The notes under the pieces: model-generated | Seen by the model: the letters and a program-made list of their open reading frames with translations, nothing else | What the model was told of the DNA's origin: nothing | Databases searched by the model: none | Assembly (NCBI RefSeq): GCF_902506535.1 | Contig: NZ_LR733826.1 | Coordinates: 1 to 64,000 of the forward strand | DNA: 64,000 nt | Source: Pseudomonas sp. 8Z | Lineage (GTDB): Bacteria; Pseudomonadota; Gammaproteobacteria; Pseudomonadales; Pseudomonadaceae | Reading direction: 5' to 3' | Shown here: piece after piece, positions 16,097-24,864 of the stretch | Layout of the letters: the number at the start of each line of letters is the position of its first letter | Numbering within the stretch: the first letter of the stretch is position 1 | Made by a program: the position numbers and the translations under genes

Positions 16097-18214
16097 GTGC
16101 GAAACCCCGCTCTGCATTGCACCTGGCCGCTGGCCCTGCTATTCAGCAGCCTGGCCCTGGCTGATGGCGCTGTCGATCTGCCCGCGCTCGATGTGCAGGC
16201 ACAGGCCGCCGAGGAGGGCGAGAGCGATTTGCGCACGCCCACCAGTAGCGGCTCGCGGCTGGAGCTTTCGGCCCTGCAAACCCCGGCCAGTACCAGCAGC
16301 CTGAGCGGCGCCGAGGTGCGCGGGCGCAACAACCGCAGTGTGCAGGACGCGGTCACGCGCACGCCCGGTATCACCTTTATCGGCTCGCCCGGCAATGGCG
16401 GCACCGCGCTGTCGGCGCGCGGCTTCACCGGCCACTCGGCGACCATGCAGCTCTACGACGGCACTCGCCAGTACGTCGGTGCCGGCACCGTGACCTTCCC
16501 GGTGGACACCTGGTCGGTGGCGCGTATCGACGTGCTGCGTGGCCCGGCCTCGGTGCTCTATGGCGAAGGCGCCACCGGCGCGGTGATCAACGTGGTGCCG
16601 AAGAAGCCCTTCGCCGGCCCGGTCGAGAATCACCTGCGCCTGGGCTATGGCAGCGACGACCGCCGCCAGGCCGCGCTGGACAGCGGCGGCTCGCTGAGCG
16701 ACGCGCTGAGCTATCGCTTCAACCTCAACCAGCAGGCCAGCAATGGCTGGGTCGACCGTGGTGATTCCAACAGCCTGGCGCTGAGCGCCGCGCTGCGTTG
16801 GGAGGCGAATGACGATCTGAGCTTCACCCTGTTCCACGACCAAGGCGAGCAGAGCCCGGAGCGCTACCTCGGCACGCCGCTGGTCGATGGCAAGTTCCGT
16901 GAGAGTCTGCGCGAGCGCAACTACAACGTCGCCAACGCCGATATTCACTACAACGACCAGATCACCCGCCTGGTGACGGATTGGCGCATCAACGACGCGC
17001 TGACGGCCAACAACCAGCTCTACTACATCAAGACCCAGCGCTACTGGCGCAACAGCGAGGCCTACCGTTGGCAGCCGGGCGATACGATCGCGCGCAGCGA
17101 GTTCTACCGGATCAAACACACCCAGGAGCAGGTCGGCGACCGTCAGACCTTCACCCTAGAGCATCCGCTGTTCGGGCTCGATAGCCGCACAGTGGTGGGC
17201 GTGGATTACAACCGCATCCACTTCGCCCGTCAGCATGACTTTGCTAGCGATTCTTTTAATGAATTCAGCGACAGTGTGCCGCTGGCCGGCTCCGGTGGCG
17301 GCAACTACCAGAGCAATGAACCGCTTGGTTACCGCCCACGCGAGCGCAACCTGGCCCAGCAATTCTCGCTGTTCGCCGAGAACCGCACTCAGCTCACCGA
17401 GCGCTTGTCGCTGGTTACCGGCGTGCGCCGCGATCAGGTGCACCTCGACCGTAGCAATCGGGTCGACGACAGCCGCGTCGACCGCAGCCTCACGGGCGAC
17501 AACTGGCGTGCCGGGCTGGTCTTCGCCCTGACCCCGGAGCGGTCGCTGTACGGCCAGTACGCCACCAGCACCGAAGGGGTGAACAACCTGCTGACCTTGA
17601 ACCCGACGCAGCAGCAGTTCGACCTGAGCGAAGCCAAGCAGACCGAGATCGGCCTCAAGCAACTGTTCTGGGACGGGCAGGGCGAGTGGACGCTGGCCGC
17701 CTATCATATCGTCAAGAAGAAGCTGCTCAGCCGCGCCACGCCGACTTCGCCCACCGAGCAGATCGGCCAGCAGTCTTCGGATGGCCTGGAGGCCTCGCTG
17801 GAACTGGCGCTGGGGCAGGGCTGGCAGGTGTCGGCCAACGCGGCTTTCGTGCGCGCCGAGTACGACGACTTCGTCGAAGGCGGTGGTGATCGCAGCGGCA
17901 ATCGCCCGGTCGACGTGCCCAAGCGCACGGCCAACCTGTGGCTGAACAAGGATCTCGGCAGTGGCGTGGAGGCCGGCATTGGCGCGCGCTATGTCGATGC
18001 GCGTTATGTCGATACGGCCAATACCGAGAAGGTGCCGGGTTACACCGTGATCGATGCGAATATCGCCTGGCAGGTGCTGTCGGACGTGCGCCTGGGCCTG
18101 GAGTTGAATAACCTGTTCGACCGCCAGTACGCCACCAGTGCCAGCAGCGATGGCCAACAGTGGTTCCTCGGCGCGCCGCGTTCGCTGTTCGTTACGGCGG
18201 ATTACAGTTTTTGA
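16097..18214 (+). CDS. TonB-dependent receptor of the cobalamin/zinc-linked uptake operon
   Basis: Outer-membrane receptor, 705 residues from the GTG at 16097, which has GGAAG seven bases upstream and gives a proper signal peptide (RNPALHCTWPLALLFSSLALA). A longer open frame reaching 15893 would read through the Zur box and is not favoured. The plug domain (about 60-180) has TPGITFIGSPGNGGTALSARG and VLRGPASVLYGEGATGAVIN; the barrel ends with the classical terminal aromatic in TADYSF. It resembles siderophore-type receptors more than enteric BtuB. Followed at 44 bases by ATPase, binding protein and permease genes, so it should deliver one ligand to that importer. Upstream signals point to both B12 and zinc control. 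The ligand is unresolved: cobalamin, another corrinoid, or a metal chelate. Confidence 0.85.
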   Translation: MRNPALHCTWPLALLFSSLALADGAVDLPALDVQAQAAEEGESDLRTPTSSGSRLELSALQTPASTSSLSGAEVRGRNNRSVQDAVTRTPGITFIGSPGNGGTALSARGFTGHSATMQLYDGTRQYVGAGTVTFPVDTWSVARIDVLRGPASVLYGEGATGAVINVVPKKPFAGPVENHLRLGYGSDDRRQAALDSGGSLSDALSYRFNLNQQASNGWVDRGDSNSLALSAALRWEANDDLSFTLFHDQGEQSPERYLGTPLVDGKFRESLRERNYNVANADIHYNDQITRLVTDWRINDALTANNQLYYIKTQRYWRNSEAYRWQPGDTIARSEFYRIKHTQEQVGDRQTFTLEHPLFGLDSRTVVGVDYNRIHFARQHDFASDSFNEFSDSVPLAGSGGGNYQSNEPLGYRPRERNLAQQFSLFAENRTQLTERLSLVTGVRRDQVHLDRSNRVDDSRVDRSLTGDNWRAGLVFALTPERSLYGQYATSTEGVNNLLTLNPTQQQFDLSEAKQTEIGLKQLFWDGQGEWTLAAYHIVKKKLLSRATPTSPTEQIGQQSSDGLEASLELALGQGWQVSANAAFVRAEYDDFVEGGGDRSGNRPVDVPKRTANLWLNKDLGSGVEAGIGARYVDARYVDTANTEKVPGYTVIDANIAWQVLSDVRLGLELNNLFDRQYATSASSDGQQWFLGAPRSLFVTADYSF

Positions 18215-18257
18215 AGCGCGCGTGCCTGTGCTGGCGCGCCGCATGTGGAGAGTTCTT

Positions 18258-19100
18258 GTGTCAGTGAGTAGCGCCTCGGGTTGGTCGTTCAGCCTGTTCT
18301 CGCCGCCTGCGAGCCGCCGTACGGCGGCGCCTGAGCCGCGTTTGCGCATTCGCGATCTGGCCTGGTCGCCGGACGGCCAGCGCGCCCTGCTCGACGCCAT
18401 CGACTTGGAGATCGGCGATGGTGAGCTGCTCGGCCTGATCGGCCCCAACGGCAGTGGCAAGACCAGCCTGCTGCGCTGCGCCTATCGTTTTCAGCGGCCT
18501 TGCAGTGGCAGCGTCGAGCTGGGCGGTGAAGCGCTGTGGCAGCGCCCGCCGCGCTGGAGCGCGCAGCGCGTGGCGGTGGTGTTGCAGGAATTCCCGCAGG
18601 ACTTCGGCCTGCGCGTGCACGAGGTGGCGGCCATGGGGCGTACGCCGCACAAGGGGCTGTTCGACGGCGACGATGGTGAGGATCAGCGTCTGGTCGATGA
18701 GGCGCTGGCGCGGGTCGGCCTGAGCGAGCGGGCGCAGCAGGATTTCGCCCATCTGTCCGGCGGCGAGAAGCAGCGCGCCTTGCTCGCCCGCGCCCTGGTG
18801 CAGCAGCCGCAACTGCTGATTCTCGACGAGCCGACCAACCACCTCGACCCGCGTTACCAGATCGAGCTGCTGCGGCAGATCAAATCGCTGGGCCTGGCGA
18901 CCCTGGCCAGCTTCCATGATCTGAACCTGGCGGCGGCCTTCTGCGACCGCCTGTGCGTCATCGACCAGGGCCGCCTGGTGGCCGTCGGCACGCCCGCCGA
19001 GGTACTCACTGCCGAGCTGCTGCAACAGGTGTTCGGTGTGCAGGCGCTGGTCGACACCCATCCACTGGCGGGTTATCCGCGCATTACCTGGATAGTCTGA
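18258..19100 (+). CDS. ABC importer ATP-binding protein (FecE/BtuD type)
   Basis: Cytoplasmic ATPase of a metal-chelate or corrinoid importer, 280 residues. Walker A GPNGSGKT, the signature LSGGEKQR, Walker B LLILDEPTNHLD and the switch His in SFHDLN are all present. The GTG at 18258 is chosen because GGAG lies seven bases upstream; an ATG at 18243 in frame is possible but has no such site. The stop overlaps the start of the binding-protein gene by one base (TGATG). The N-terminal 25 residues before LRIRDLAW are longer than usual for the family. Confidence 0.88.
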   Translation: MSVSSASGWSFSLFSPPASRRTAAPEPRLRIRDLAWSPDGQRALLDAIDLEIGDGELLGLIGPNGSGKTSLLRCAYRFQRPCSGSVELGGEALWQRPPRWSAQRVAVVLQEFPQDFGLRVHEVAAMGRTPHKGLFDGDDGEDQRLVDEALARVGLSERAQQDFAHLSGGEKQRALLARALVQQPQLLILDEPTNHLDPRYQIELLRQIKSLGLATLASFHDLNLAAAFCDRLCVIDQGRLVAVGTPAEVLTAELLQQVFGVQALVDTHPLAGYPRITWIV

Positions 19101-20071
19101 TGACTCTGTGCCCTTCGCGGCTGAAGCCGCTCCTACCCATGCTTGTGCTCTCGGTGCTGGTGCTGGCCAGCCCCGCCTGGGCCGTCACCGTCACCAGTTG
19201 CGACCGGCAAATCACCATCGACCAGCCGCCGCAACACGCGGTCAGCCATGACGTGAATATGACCGCCATGCTCCTGGCTCTGGGACTCAAGGAGCGCATG
19301 GCCGGTTACACCGGCATCAGCGGCTGGAAGACCCTCGATCCGAGCATGCGTAAGCAGCTCGATGGTTTGCCCGAGCTGGCCGCGCGCTACCCGTCGCTGG
19401 AAAACCTGCTGGGCGCTGGCACCGATTTCGTCTTTGCCGGCTGGAATTACGGCATGCGTATGGGCGGCGAAGTCACGCCGGCCAGCCTGGCGCGCTTTGG
19501 CATCCCGGTGTACGAGCTGAGCGAGTCCTGCGCGCATGTGATGCCGGGCCGCGTCGCCAGCCTCGACGATGTCTACACCGACCTGCGCAACCTCGGTCGA
19601 ATCTTCGCCGTCGAGGATCGCGCCGAGGCGCTGGTGCAGGGCATGCAGGCGCGGGTGGCGGCGGTGCAGGCGCGCCTCGGTGGGCAGCCGACGCGGCCAC
19701 GCGTGTTCGTCTACGACAGCGGCGAAGACCTGCCTTTCAGCGCCGGGCGCCAGGGCATGCCGCAGCCGCTGATCGAGGCGGCCGGCGGGCGCAATGTGAT
19801 GGATGGGGTGGCCGGTAGTTGGATCAAGGTGGGCTGGGAGGCGGTGGTCGAGCAAGACCCCGAAGTCATCCTGATCGTCGACTACGGCGAGCGCACGGCG
19901 GCGCAGAAGCGCGACTTCCTGCTGCAGCACCCGGCGCTGCAGGGCGTCACCGCGATCCGTGACAAGCGCTTCGTGGTGCTGCCGTATCTGGCGGTGACGC
20001 CAAGCCTGGACAACGCCGCCGCCATCGAAACCCTGGCCGCCGCGCTGCACCCCGAGGCCTTCGCCCGGTGA
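19100..20071 (+). CDS. Periplasmic binding protein of the ABC importer (FecB/BtuF fold)
   Basis: 323-residue substrate-binding protein of the helical-backbone iron-complex/cobalamin class. Conserved stretches include VTSCDRQITI at the mature N-terminus and YPSLENLLGAGTDFVFAGWNYG, GIPVYELSESC and GSWIKVGWEAVVEQDPEVILIVDYG. The signal peptide is unusual: codons 4-13 (19112-19137) are made of a copy of the palindromic repeat GCGGCTGAAGCCGCTCCTAC, read as SRLKPLLP, before the hydrophobic MLVLSVLVLASPAWA. A second in-frame ATG at 19139 lies just after the repeat and could be the original start. Coupled to the ATPase upstream and the permease downstream. Confidence 0.87.
   Translation: MTLCPSRLKPLLPMLVLSVLVLASPAWAVTVTSCDRQITIDQPPQHAVSHDVNMTAMLLALGLKERMAGYTGISGWKTLDPSMRKQLDGLPELAARYPSLENLLGAGTDFVFAGWNYGMRMGGEVTPASLARFGIPVYELSESCAHVMPGRVASLDDVYTDLRNLGRIFAVEDRAEALVQGMQARVAAVQARLGGQPTRPRVFVYDSGEDLPFSAGRQGMPQPLIEAAGGRNVMDGVAGSWIKVGWEAVVEQDPEVILIVDYGERTAAQKRDFLLQHPALQGVTAIRDKRFVVLPYLAVTPSLDNAAAIETLAAALHPEAFAR
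19114..19137. repeat. Palindromic intergenic repeat inside a coding region
   Basis: TTCGCGGCTGAAGCCGCTCC plus TACC matches the repeat family found between genes at 23070-23091 and 25961-26018. Here it lies in the signal-peptide codons of the binding-protein gene, one of few places in the window where this repeat overlaps a gene. Confidence 0.7.
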
Positions 20072-21075
20072 GTCGCTATCGCCTGCTGTTGCTCGGGCTG
20101 GCTGTGCTGCTGGCGCTGTCCTGCGCCTGGTCGCTGGCCTTTGGTGCGGCGCAGGTGCCGCTTGAGCGCGTGGTGGCGATCCTCGGCCAGCACCTGTTCG
20201 GCATCGCGTCCGAGGTGCCGGTCAACAGCGGCCAAGACAGTATCGTCTGGCAACTGCGTGCACCACGGGTGCTGCTCGGTGCGCTGGTCGGCGCGGGGCT
20301 GGCGCTGGTGGGCACGGTGCTGCAGGCGGTGACGCGTAACCCGCTGGCCGACCCTCATCTGCTCGGCGTCAGCTCCGGTGCGGCCTTCGGTGCGGTGATC
20401 GTGGTGCTCTACCTGGGCGAATTTGCCGGCTTGCTCAGCCTGCCGCTGGCGGCCTTCGTCGGCGCGCTGGCGAGCATGCTGCTGGTGCTGGCCATCGCCA
20501 GCCGGGGCGGGCGCCTGGAGAGCGACCGCCTGCTGCTGGCCGGGGTGGCGGTGTCTTTCGTGATGATGGCGGCCAGCAACCTGCTGCTGTACCTGGGCAA
20601 CCCGCATGCGGCCAGCTCGGTGTTGTTCTGGATGCTCGGCGGCCTTGGCCTGGCGCGCTGGGAGCTGCTCTGGCTGCCGGCGGTTTGTCTGGCTCTGGCC
20701 ATGATCGTGCTGCTCGGCCTGGGCCGCGCGCTCAACGCGCTGATGGCCGGCGAGCAAAGTGCGGTGAGCCTCGGTCTGGAGCCGCGCCGGGTGCGCCTGC
20801 TGGTGTTCGTGGTGGCGTCCCTGCTCACCGGCGTGCTGGTGTCGCTGTCTGGCGCCATCGGCTTTGTCGGCCTGATGCTGCCGCACGTGGCGCGCTTTCT
20901 GGTCGGCGCCGAGCATCGCCGCGTGCTGCCGGTGGCGGCGCTGCTGGGGGCGCTGTTCCTGGTCTGGGTCGATGTTGCGGCGCGCACCTGGCTGGCGCCG
21001 CAGGATCTGCCCATCGGCATCGTTACCGCTGCCATCGGCGGGGTGTTTTTCGTCGCGCTGCTGCGGCGTCGGTAG
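20068..21075 (+). CDS. ABC importer permease (FecCD/BtuC family)
   Basis: Inner-membrane channel subunit of 335 residues with about ten hydrophobic helices. The BtuC/FecCD signatures [31 protein letters not shown]-like stretch (residues near 75-110) and [20 protein letters not shown] near 265 are clear. GTG start overlaps the binding-protein stop by four bases (GTGA). It is the last gene of the receptor-ATPase-binding protein-permease operon; 59 bases separate it from the next gene, a sensor kinase. Confidence 0.92.
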   Translation: [335 protein letters not shown]

Positions 21076-21134
21076 CGGGCAAGCGCTGTCGGGTGCAGTA
21101 AGATGCCCGAGGTTTTCACCAGTCGAGCCTCTGC

Positions 21135-22880
21135 ATGCCTGTGCTACGCCCGCGCTATCGCGTTCTGTTCACCGTTCTGGCAATCCTTGCCGGTTTGCTG
21201 CTGAGCGTCTGGCTGGGCGGGCGTTACGCTGAGCGGCATGCTTGGGATGAGCGCAGCGTCGAGTCGCGTGGGCAGTTGCAGCTCTACGCTCAGTCGATTC
21301 GCACCCTGGTCGAGCGCTTTAGCTCGGTGCCCGAGGTGCTGGCGCTGGACAGTGACATCAAGGCGCTGCTGCGCACGCCGGATGATCAGTCGTTGCGCCA
21401 GGCCCTGAACCTGCGCCTGGAGCGCCTCAACGCGGCGGCGGGCTCCACCGTGTTGTACCTGCTCGATACCCAAGGCGAGGCGCTGGTGGCGAGCAACTGG
21501 CGTGACTGGAGCAGCTTCGTCGGCAACAACTACGCCTTTCGCCCTTACTTTCAGGATGCCCTGCGCAACGAGGGCGCGCGCTATTTTGCGGTGGGGGTGA
21601 CCACCGGCATTCCCGGTTATTTCCTCTCCCATGTGGTGCGTGACGACGACGGCCGCCTGCTCGGGGTGCTGGTGGTCAAGCTGGAGCTGGAAGAGCTGCA
21701 GCGCGATTGGGTTGGCCAGCCGGGCGTCCTGCTGGTGGCCGACAGTTATCAGGTAGTGATCCTGAGCAATCGTCCGGCCTGGCGCTTCCGCGCTCTGCAA
21801 CCGTTGAACGAGGCCGCACGCGCCGAGTTGGTGGAGGTGCGCAAGTACGCCGAGCAATCGCTGCAGTCGTTGGCCAGTGTGCAGCACCGGCGCATCGATG
21901 CTGACGCCGAATGGGCGCGGGTCGATGGCCCGGATGGCCCGCGCGATTACCTCTGGCAACGCCTGCTGATGCCCGAGGAAGGTTGGACGCTGCACCTGCT
22001 CAGCGAACCGTCCGGCCTGGCCGACAGCGTGCGCAGCTATCGCCTGGCCGCTGCCGGGGTGTGGACAACTTTGGCCTTCCTGCTGCTGTTCCTCGTGCAG
22101 CGGCGCAAGAATCAGCGGTTGCAGGCTGGTATCCGCGAGCGTCTGGAGCGTGAAGTGGAGTTGCGCACATCTGAGCTGCGCGAAGCCCAGGAAGGCCTGG
22201 TGCATGCCGCCAAGATGGCCGCGCTGGGGCAGATGTCGGCGGCGCTGGCGCACGAGATCAATCAGCCGCTGACTGCCTTGCAGATGCAGCTCGGCAGCCT
22301 GCGCCTGCTGCTCGACAGCGGCCGCCCGGAGGCCGTGCGCGACGGCCTGCAGCGTGTCGACGGCCTGCTGCAACGCATGGCCGCGCTGACCGGCCACCTG
22401 AAGACCTTCGCCCGCAAGAGCCCGGCAGGCTTGAGCGAACGCCTGAGCTTGGCCGATGTGCTGGAGCAGGCCCTGCAACTGCTGGCGCCACGCATGCGCA
22501 GTGAACAGGTGGAACTGCGCCGCGAGGTGGATGCCGGGGCGCAGGTGTTGGGCGATGCCATTCGCCTCGAACAGGTGATCCTCAATCTGCTGCACAACGC
22601 TCTCGATGCCATGGTCGAGCGCGATACCCGCGTGCTGCTGGTGCGTATCGCCCGTGATTGCGACGACTGCGTGCTGAGCGTCGAGGACAGTGGCGGTGGC
22701 ATCGCCGAGCAAGCGTTGGGGCGCGTCTTCGAACCCTTCTTCACCACCAAGCCGGTGGGGCAGGGGTTGGGGCTCGGGTTGGCGGTGTCTTACGGCATCG
22801 TGCGCGATCTGGGTGGCAGCCTGGAGGCCGACAATAGCGAGCTGGGCGCGGTGTTTACCCTGCGTTTGCCGGCTGCGTGA
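21135..22880 (+). CDS. DctB-type sensor histidine kinase
   Basis: Membrane sensor of 581 residues. Helices at about 10-28 and 304-322 flank a periplasmic double-Cache domain with the RPYFQDAL and FLSHVVRDDDG stretches typical of the DctB group. The dimerisation helix carries the phospho-acceptor H373 in LAHEINQPLTALQ, and the ATP-binding domain shows NLLHNALDA, DSGGGI and GLGLGLAVSYGIV. It presumably senses a carboxylate and phosphorylates the regulator encoded 258 bases downstream. The gap between kinase and regulator holds several palindromic repeats, unusual for such a pair. Confidence 0.9.
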   Translation: MPVLRPRYRVLFTVLAILAGLLLSVWLGGRYAERHAWDERSVESRGQLQLYAQSIRTLVERFSSVPEVLALDSDIKALLRTPDDQSLRQALNLRLERLNAAAGSTVLYLLDTQGEALVASNWRDWSSFVGNNYAFRPYFQDALRNEGARYFAVGVTTGIPGYFLSHVVRDDDGRLLGVLVVKLELEELQRDWVGQPGVLLVADSYQVVILSNRPAWRFRALQPLNEAARAELVEVRKYAEQSLQSLASVQHRRIDADAEWARVDGPDGPRDYLWQRLLMPEEGWTLHLLSEPSGLADSVRSYRLAAAGVWTTLAFLLLFLVQRRKNQRLQAGIRERLEREVELRTSELREAQEGLVHAAKMAALGQMSAALAHEINQPLTALQMQLGSLRLLLDSGRPEAVRDGLQRVDGLLQRMAALTGHLKTFARKSPAGLSERLSLADVLEQALQLLAPRMRSEQVELRREVDAGAQVLGDAIRLEQVILNLLHNALDAMVERDTRVLLVRIARDCDDCVLSVEDSGGGIAEQALGRVFEPFFTTKPVGQGLGLGLAVSYGIVRDLGGSLEADNSELGAVFTLRLPAA

Positions 22881-22917
22881 TGACCTGGTGGGCCGGTCGG
22901 CGCTCCGCTTTAGCTCT

Positions 22918-23091
22918 GTAGGGTGGGCTTTAGCCCACCAAGCAAAGGTGAACCCTAGTCGGTGGGCTGAAGCCCACCAGTTCGGCGTAATGACCTGTAG
23001 GGTGTTTTCATCCACCGAGGTTGCCGTGGTCTTGGTGGATGGGGGAAGCGTCATCCACCCTACGTCTATCGCGGCTAAAGCCGCTCCTACG
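22918..23091. repeat. Cluster of palindromic repeats between kinase and regulator genes
   Basis: Three units in series: GTAGGGTGGGCTTTAGCCCACC with an inverted GGTGGGCTGAAGCCCACC (22918-22979), GTAGGGTG...CATCCACCCTAC (about 22997-23062), and TCGCGGCTAAAGCCGCTCCTAC (23070-23091). They form potential hairpins in any kinase-regulator transcript. Confidence 0.8.
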
Positions 23092-23138
23092 TGAGCGTGC
23101 TCGGGCTACACTGCCAGCCGTTTTGATGAGGAGGTGGC

Positions 23139-24479
23139 ATGAGCGCTCAGGTCATAGTGGTTGACGACGAAGCGGCGATTCGCGAAGCGGTGCAGCAGTG
23201 GCTGGAGTTGTCCGGCTTCAACGTACGCACCTGCGCCAGCGCGACCGAGGCATTGGCGGTGGTGGATCGCGATTACCCCGGCATCATCGTCAGCGATGTA
23301 CGCATGCCCGGAAGTGATGGCCTGCAACTGCTCGACAAGCTGCTGCAGATCGATCGCGACCTGCCGGTGATCATGGTCACCGGCCATGGCGACGTGCCGA
23401 TGGCCGTGCAGGCGCTGCGCAGCGGTGCCTATGACTTCATCGAGAAGCCCTTCGCCCCCGAGCGTCTGCTCGACAGCGTGCGCCGGGCGTTGGACAAGCG
23501 CCGCCTGGTCTGCGAGAACCGCGAGCTGCGTCGCCAGGTGGCGGACAAGGGGCGCATCGAGAGCCAGTTGATCGGTATTTCACGCGCGATGGAGAACCTG
23601 CGGCGGCAGATCCTCGAACTGGCCGGCACTTCGGTCAACGTGCTGATTCGCGGGGAAACCGGCAGTGGCAAGGAGCGTGTGGCGCGCTGCCTGCACGACT
23701 TCAGCCCGCGTGCCGGCAAGGCCTTCGCCGCACTCAACTGCGCGGCGATCCCCGAGAGCATCTTCGAGAGCGAGCTGTTCGGCCACGAGAGCGGCGCCTT
23801 CACCGGCGCCCAGGCGCGGCGCATCGGGCGTATCGAACATGCTGATGGCGGCACCCTGTTCCTCGATGAGGTGGAAAGCATGCCGCTGGCGCAGCAGGTC
23901 AAGCTGCTGCGCGTGCTGCAGGAAAAGACCCTGGAGCGTCTGGGTTCGAACAAGAGCATCAAGGTGGACCTGCGGGTGATCAGCGCGGCCAAGCCGGATC
24001 TGCTCGACGAGGTGAAAGCCGGGCGTTTTCGCGAAGACCTGGTGTATCGCCTCAACGTCGCCACCCTGCATATTCCGCCGCTGCGCGAGCGCCGTGAGGA
24101 CATTCCTCTGTTGTTCGACCACTTCGCCCATGAGGCCGCCCTGCGCCATGGCCGCGAGGTTGCACCGTTGGCCCCGAGCGAGCTGGCGCGGCTGCTCGGG
24201 CATGACTGGCCGGGTAATGTGCGCGAATTGATCAACGCCGCCGAGCGCCATGCGCTGGGGCTTTCCAGCCCGTCGCCGGACGAGCGTTTTGCCGGGCAGG
24301 CGCTGGCCGAGCAGATGGAGGCCTTCGAGGCGCGCTGCCTGCATAACGCCCTGCTGCAATGCCAGGGCAACATCGCCGCGGTGATGGAGATGTTGCAACT
24401 GCCGCGACGCACGCTCAACGAAAAGATGCAGCGCCACGGGCTATCACGCAGCGACTATCTACCCGCCGGAGAGGAGTAG
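23139..24479 (+). CDS. NtrC/DctD-family sigma-54 response regulator
   Basis: Transcription activator of 446 residues. Receiver domain 1-120 with phospho-acceptor D53 in IIVSDVRMPG; AAA+ domain about 140-375 with Walker A GETGSGKE and the sigma-54 contact loop ESGAFTGAQ; C-terminal Fis-type helix-turn-helix (GNIAAVMEMLQLPRRTLNEKM). GAGGAGGTGGC precedes the ATG. Resembles DctD/MifR regulators of C4-dicarboxylate or 2-ketoglutarate uptake. The likely target is the sigma-54 promoter at 24675 in front of the TAXI-TRAP genes. Confidence 0.92.
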   Translation: MSAQVIVVDDEAAIREAVQQWLELSGFNVRTCASATEALAVVDRDYPGIIVSDVRMPGSDGLQLLDKLLQIDRDLPVIMVTGHGDVPMAVQALRSGAYDFIEKPFAPERLLDSVRRALDKRRLVCENRELRRQVADKGRIESQLIGISRAMENLRRQILELAGTSVNVLIRGETGSGKERVARCLHDFSPRAGKAFAALNCAAIPESIFESELFGHESGAFTGAQARRIGRIEHADGGTLFLDEVESMPLAQQVKLLRVLQEKTLERLGSNKSIKVDLRVISAAKPDLLDEVKAGRFREDLVYRLNVATLHIPPLRERREDIPLLFDHFAHEAALRHGREVAPLAPSELARLLGHDWPGNVRELINAAERHALGLSSPSPDERFAGQALAEQMEAFEARCLHNALLQCQGNIAAVMEMLQLPRRTLNEKMQRHGLSRSDYLPAGEE

Positions 24480-24508
24480 CGTGCGCCCCCAGCGGCTGGG
24501 GACCCGTC

Positions 24509-24569
24509 GTAGCCCGGATGCAATCCGGGGCTGGTTTCGCACTGATTTCCCGGATTACATCTGGGCTAC
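24509..24569. repeat. GTAGCCCGGAT inverted repeat pair
   Basis: GTAGCCCGGATGCAATCCGGG pairs with CCCGGATTACATCTGGGCTAC, forming a long hairpin 30 bases after the regulator stop; it may end that transcript. A half unit is at 9495-9516. Confidence 0.75.
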
Positions 24570-24623
24570 GCATAGGCGGATTTTTGCCGACTGCGTCACA
24601 GATGTCGGCGGTTTCCCGCTCAG

Positions 24624-24637
24624 TGACCCCTGGGTCA
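24624..24637. promoter_or_regulatory. Palindrome upstream of the sigma-54 promoter, candidate activator site
   Basis: TGACCCCTGGGTCA is a perfect inverted repeat (TGACCC / GGGTCA) centred about 46 bases before the -24 element. It is a plausible binding site for the adjacent DctD-like regulator, although classic activator sites usually lie somewhat farther upstream. Confidence 0.4.
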
Positions 24638-24674
24638 TCTGGTTGAACCCTTCTATTGCGGGCATTTCAGGCAC

Positions 24675-24690
24675 TGGCACGGCATCTGCT
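24675..24690 (+). promoter_or_regulatory. Sigma-54 promoter of the TAXI-TRAP operon
   Basis: TGGCACGGCATCTGCT matches the -24/-12 consensus TGGCACG-N4-TTGCT with one mismatch, and the GG and GC pairs have the required 12-base offset. It lies directly downstream of a sigma-54 activator gene and about 270 bases upstream of the binding-protein gene. Confidence 0.78.
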
Positions 24691-24756
24691 AAAGCCTTGT
24701 CAGCCGCGCGCTCTTTTGCCGATGCGGCGACCATAAGAACGACAAGAGGTCAGCCC

Positions 24757-24864
24757 ATGAACTGCCATGCCCCTTGCACCCTGTCGCAGCCATTGCTGCT
24801 CATGGGCTGCCATCCGACCGCCACCGCTGCGGTACTTGTCCGATGCTGCACCCGGCGCCGCTAA
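24757..24864 (+). CDS. Possible 35-residue Cys-rich leader peptide
   Basis: Short open frame beginning MNCHAPCTLSQPLLLMGCH and ending CCTRRR, with AAGAGG nine bases before the ATG. It lies in the leader between the sigma-54 promoter and the TAXI gene. I recognise no family. It could be a regulatory leader peptide or a chance frame in GC-rich DNA; the good ribosome-binding site is the only support. Confidence 0.25.
   Translation: MNCHAPCTLSQPLLLMGCHPTATAAVLVRCCTRRR

Noticed and set aside
21144..23054. 636-codon open frame antisense to the sensor kinase
   Set aside because: Complementary to a clear DctB-type kinase; composition is that of a GC-rich antisense shadow (many His, Gln, Ala), with no domain features.
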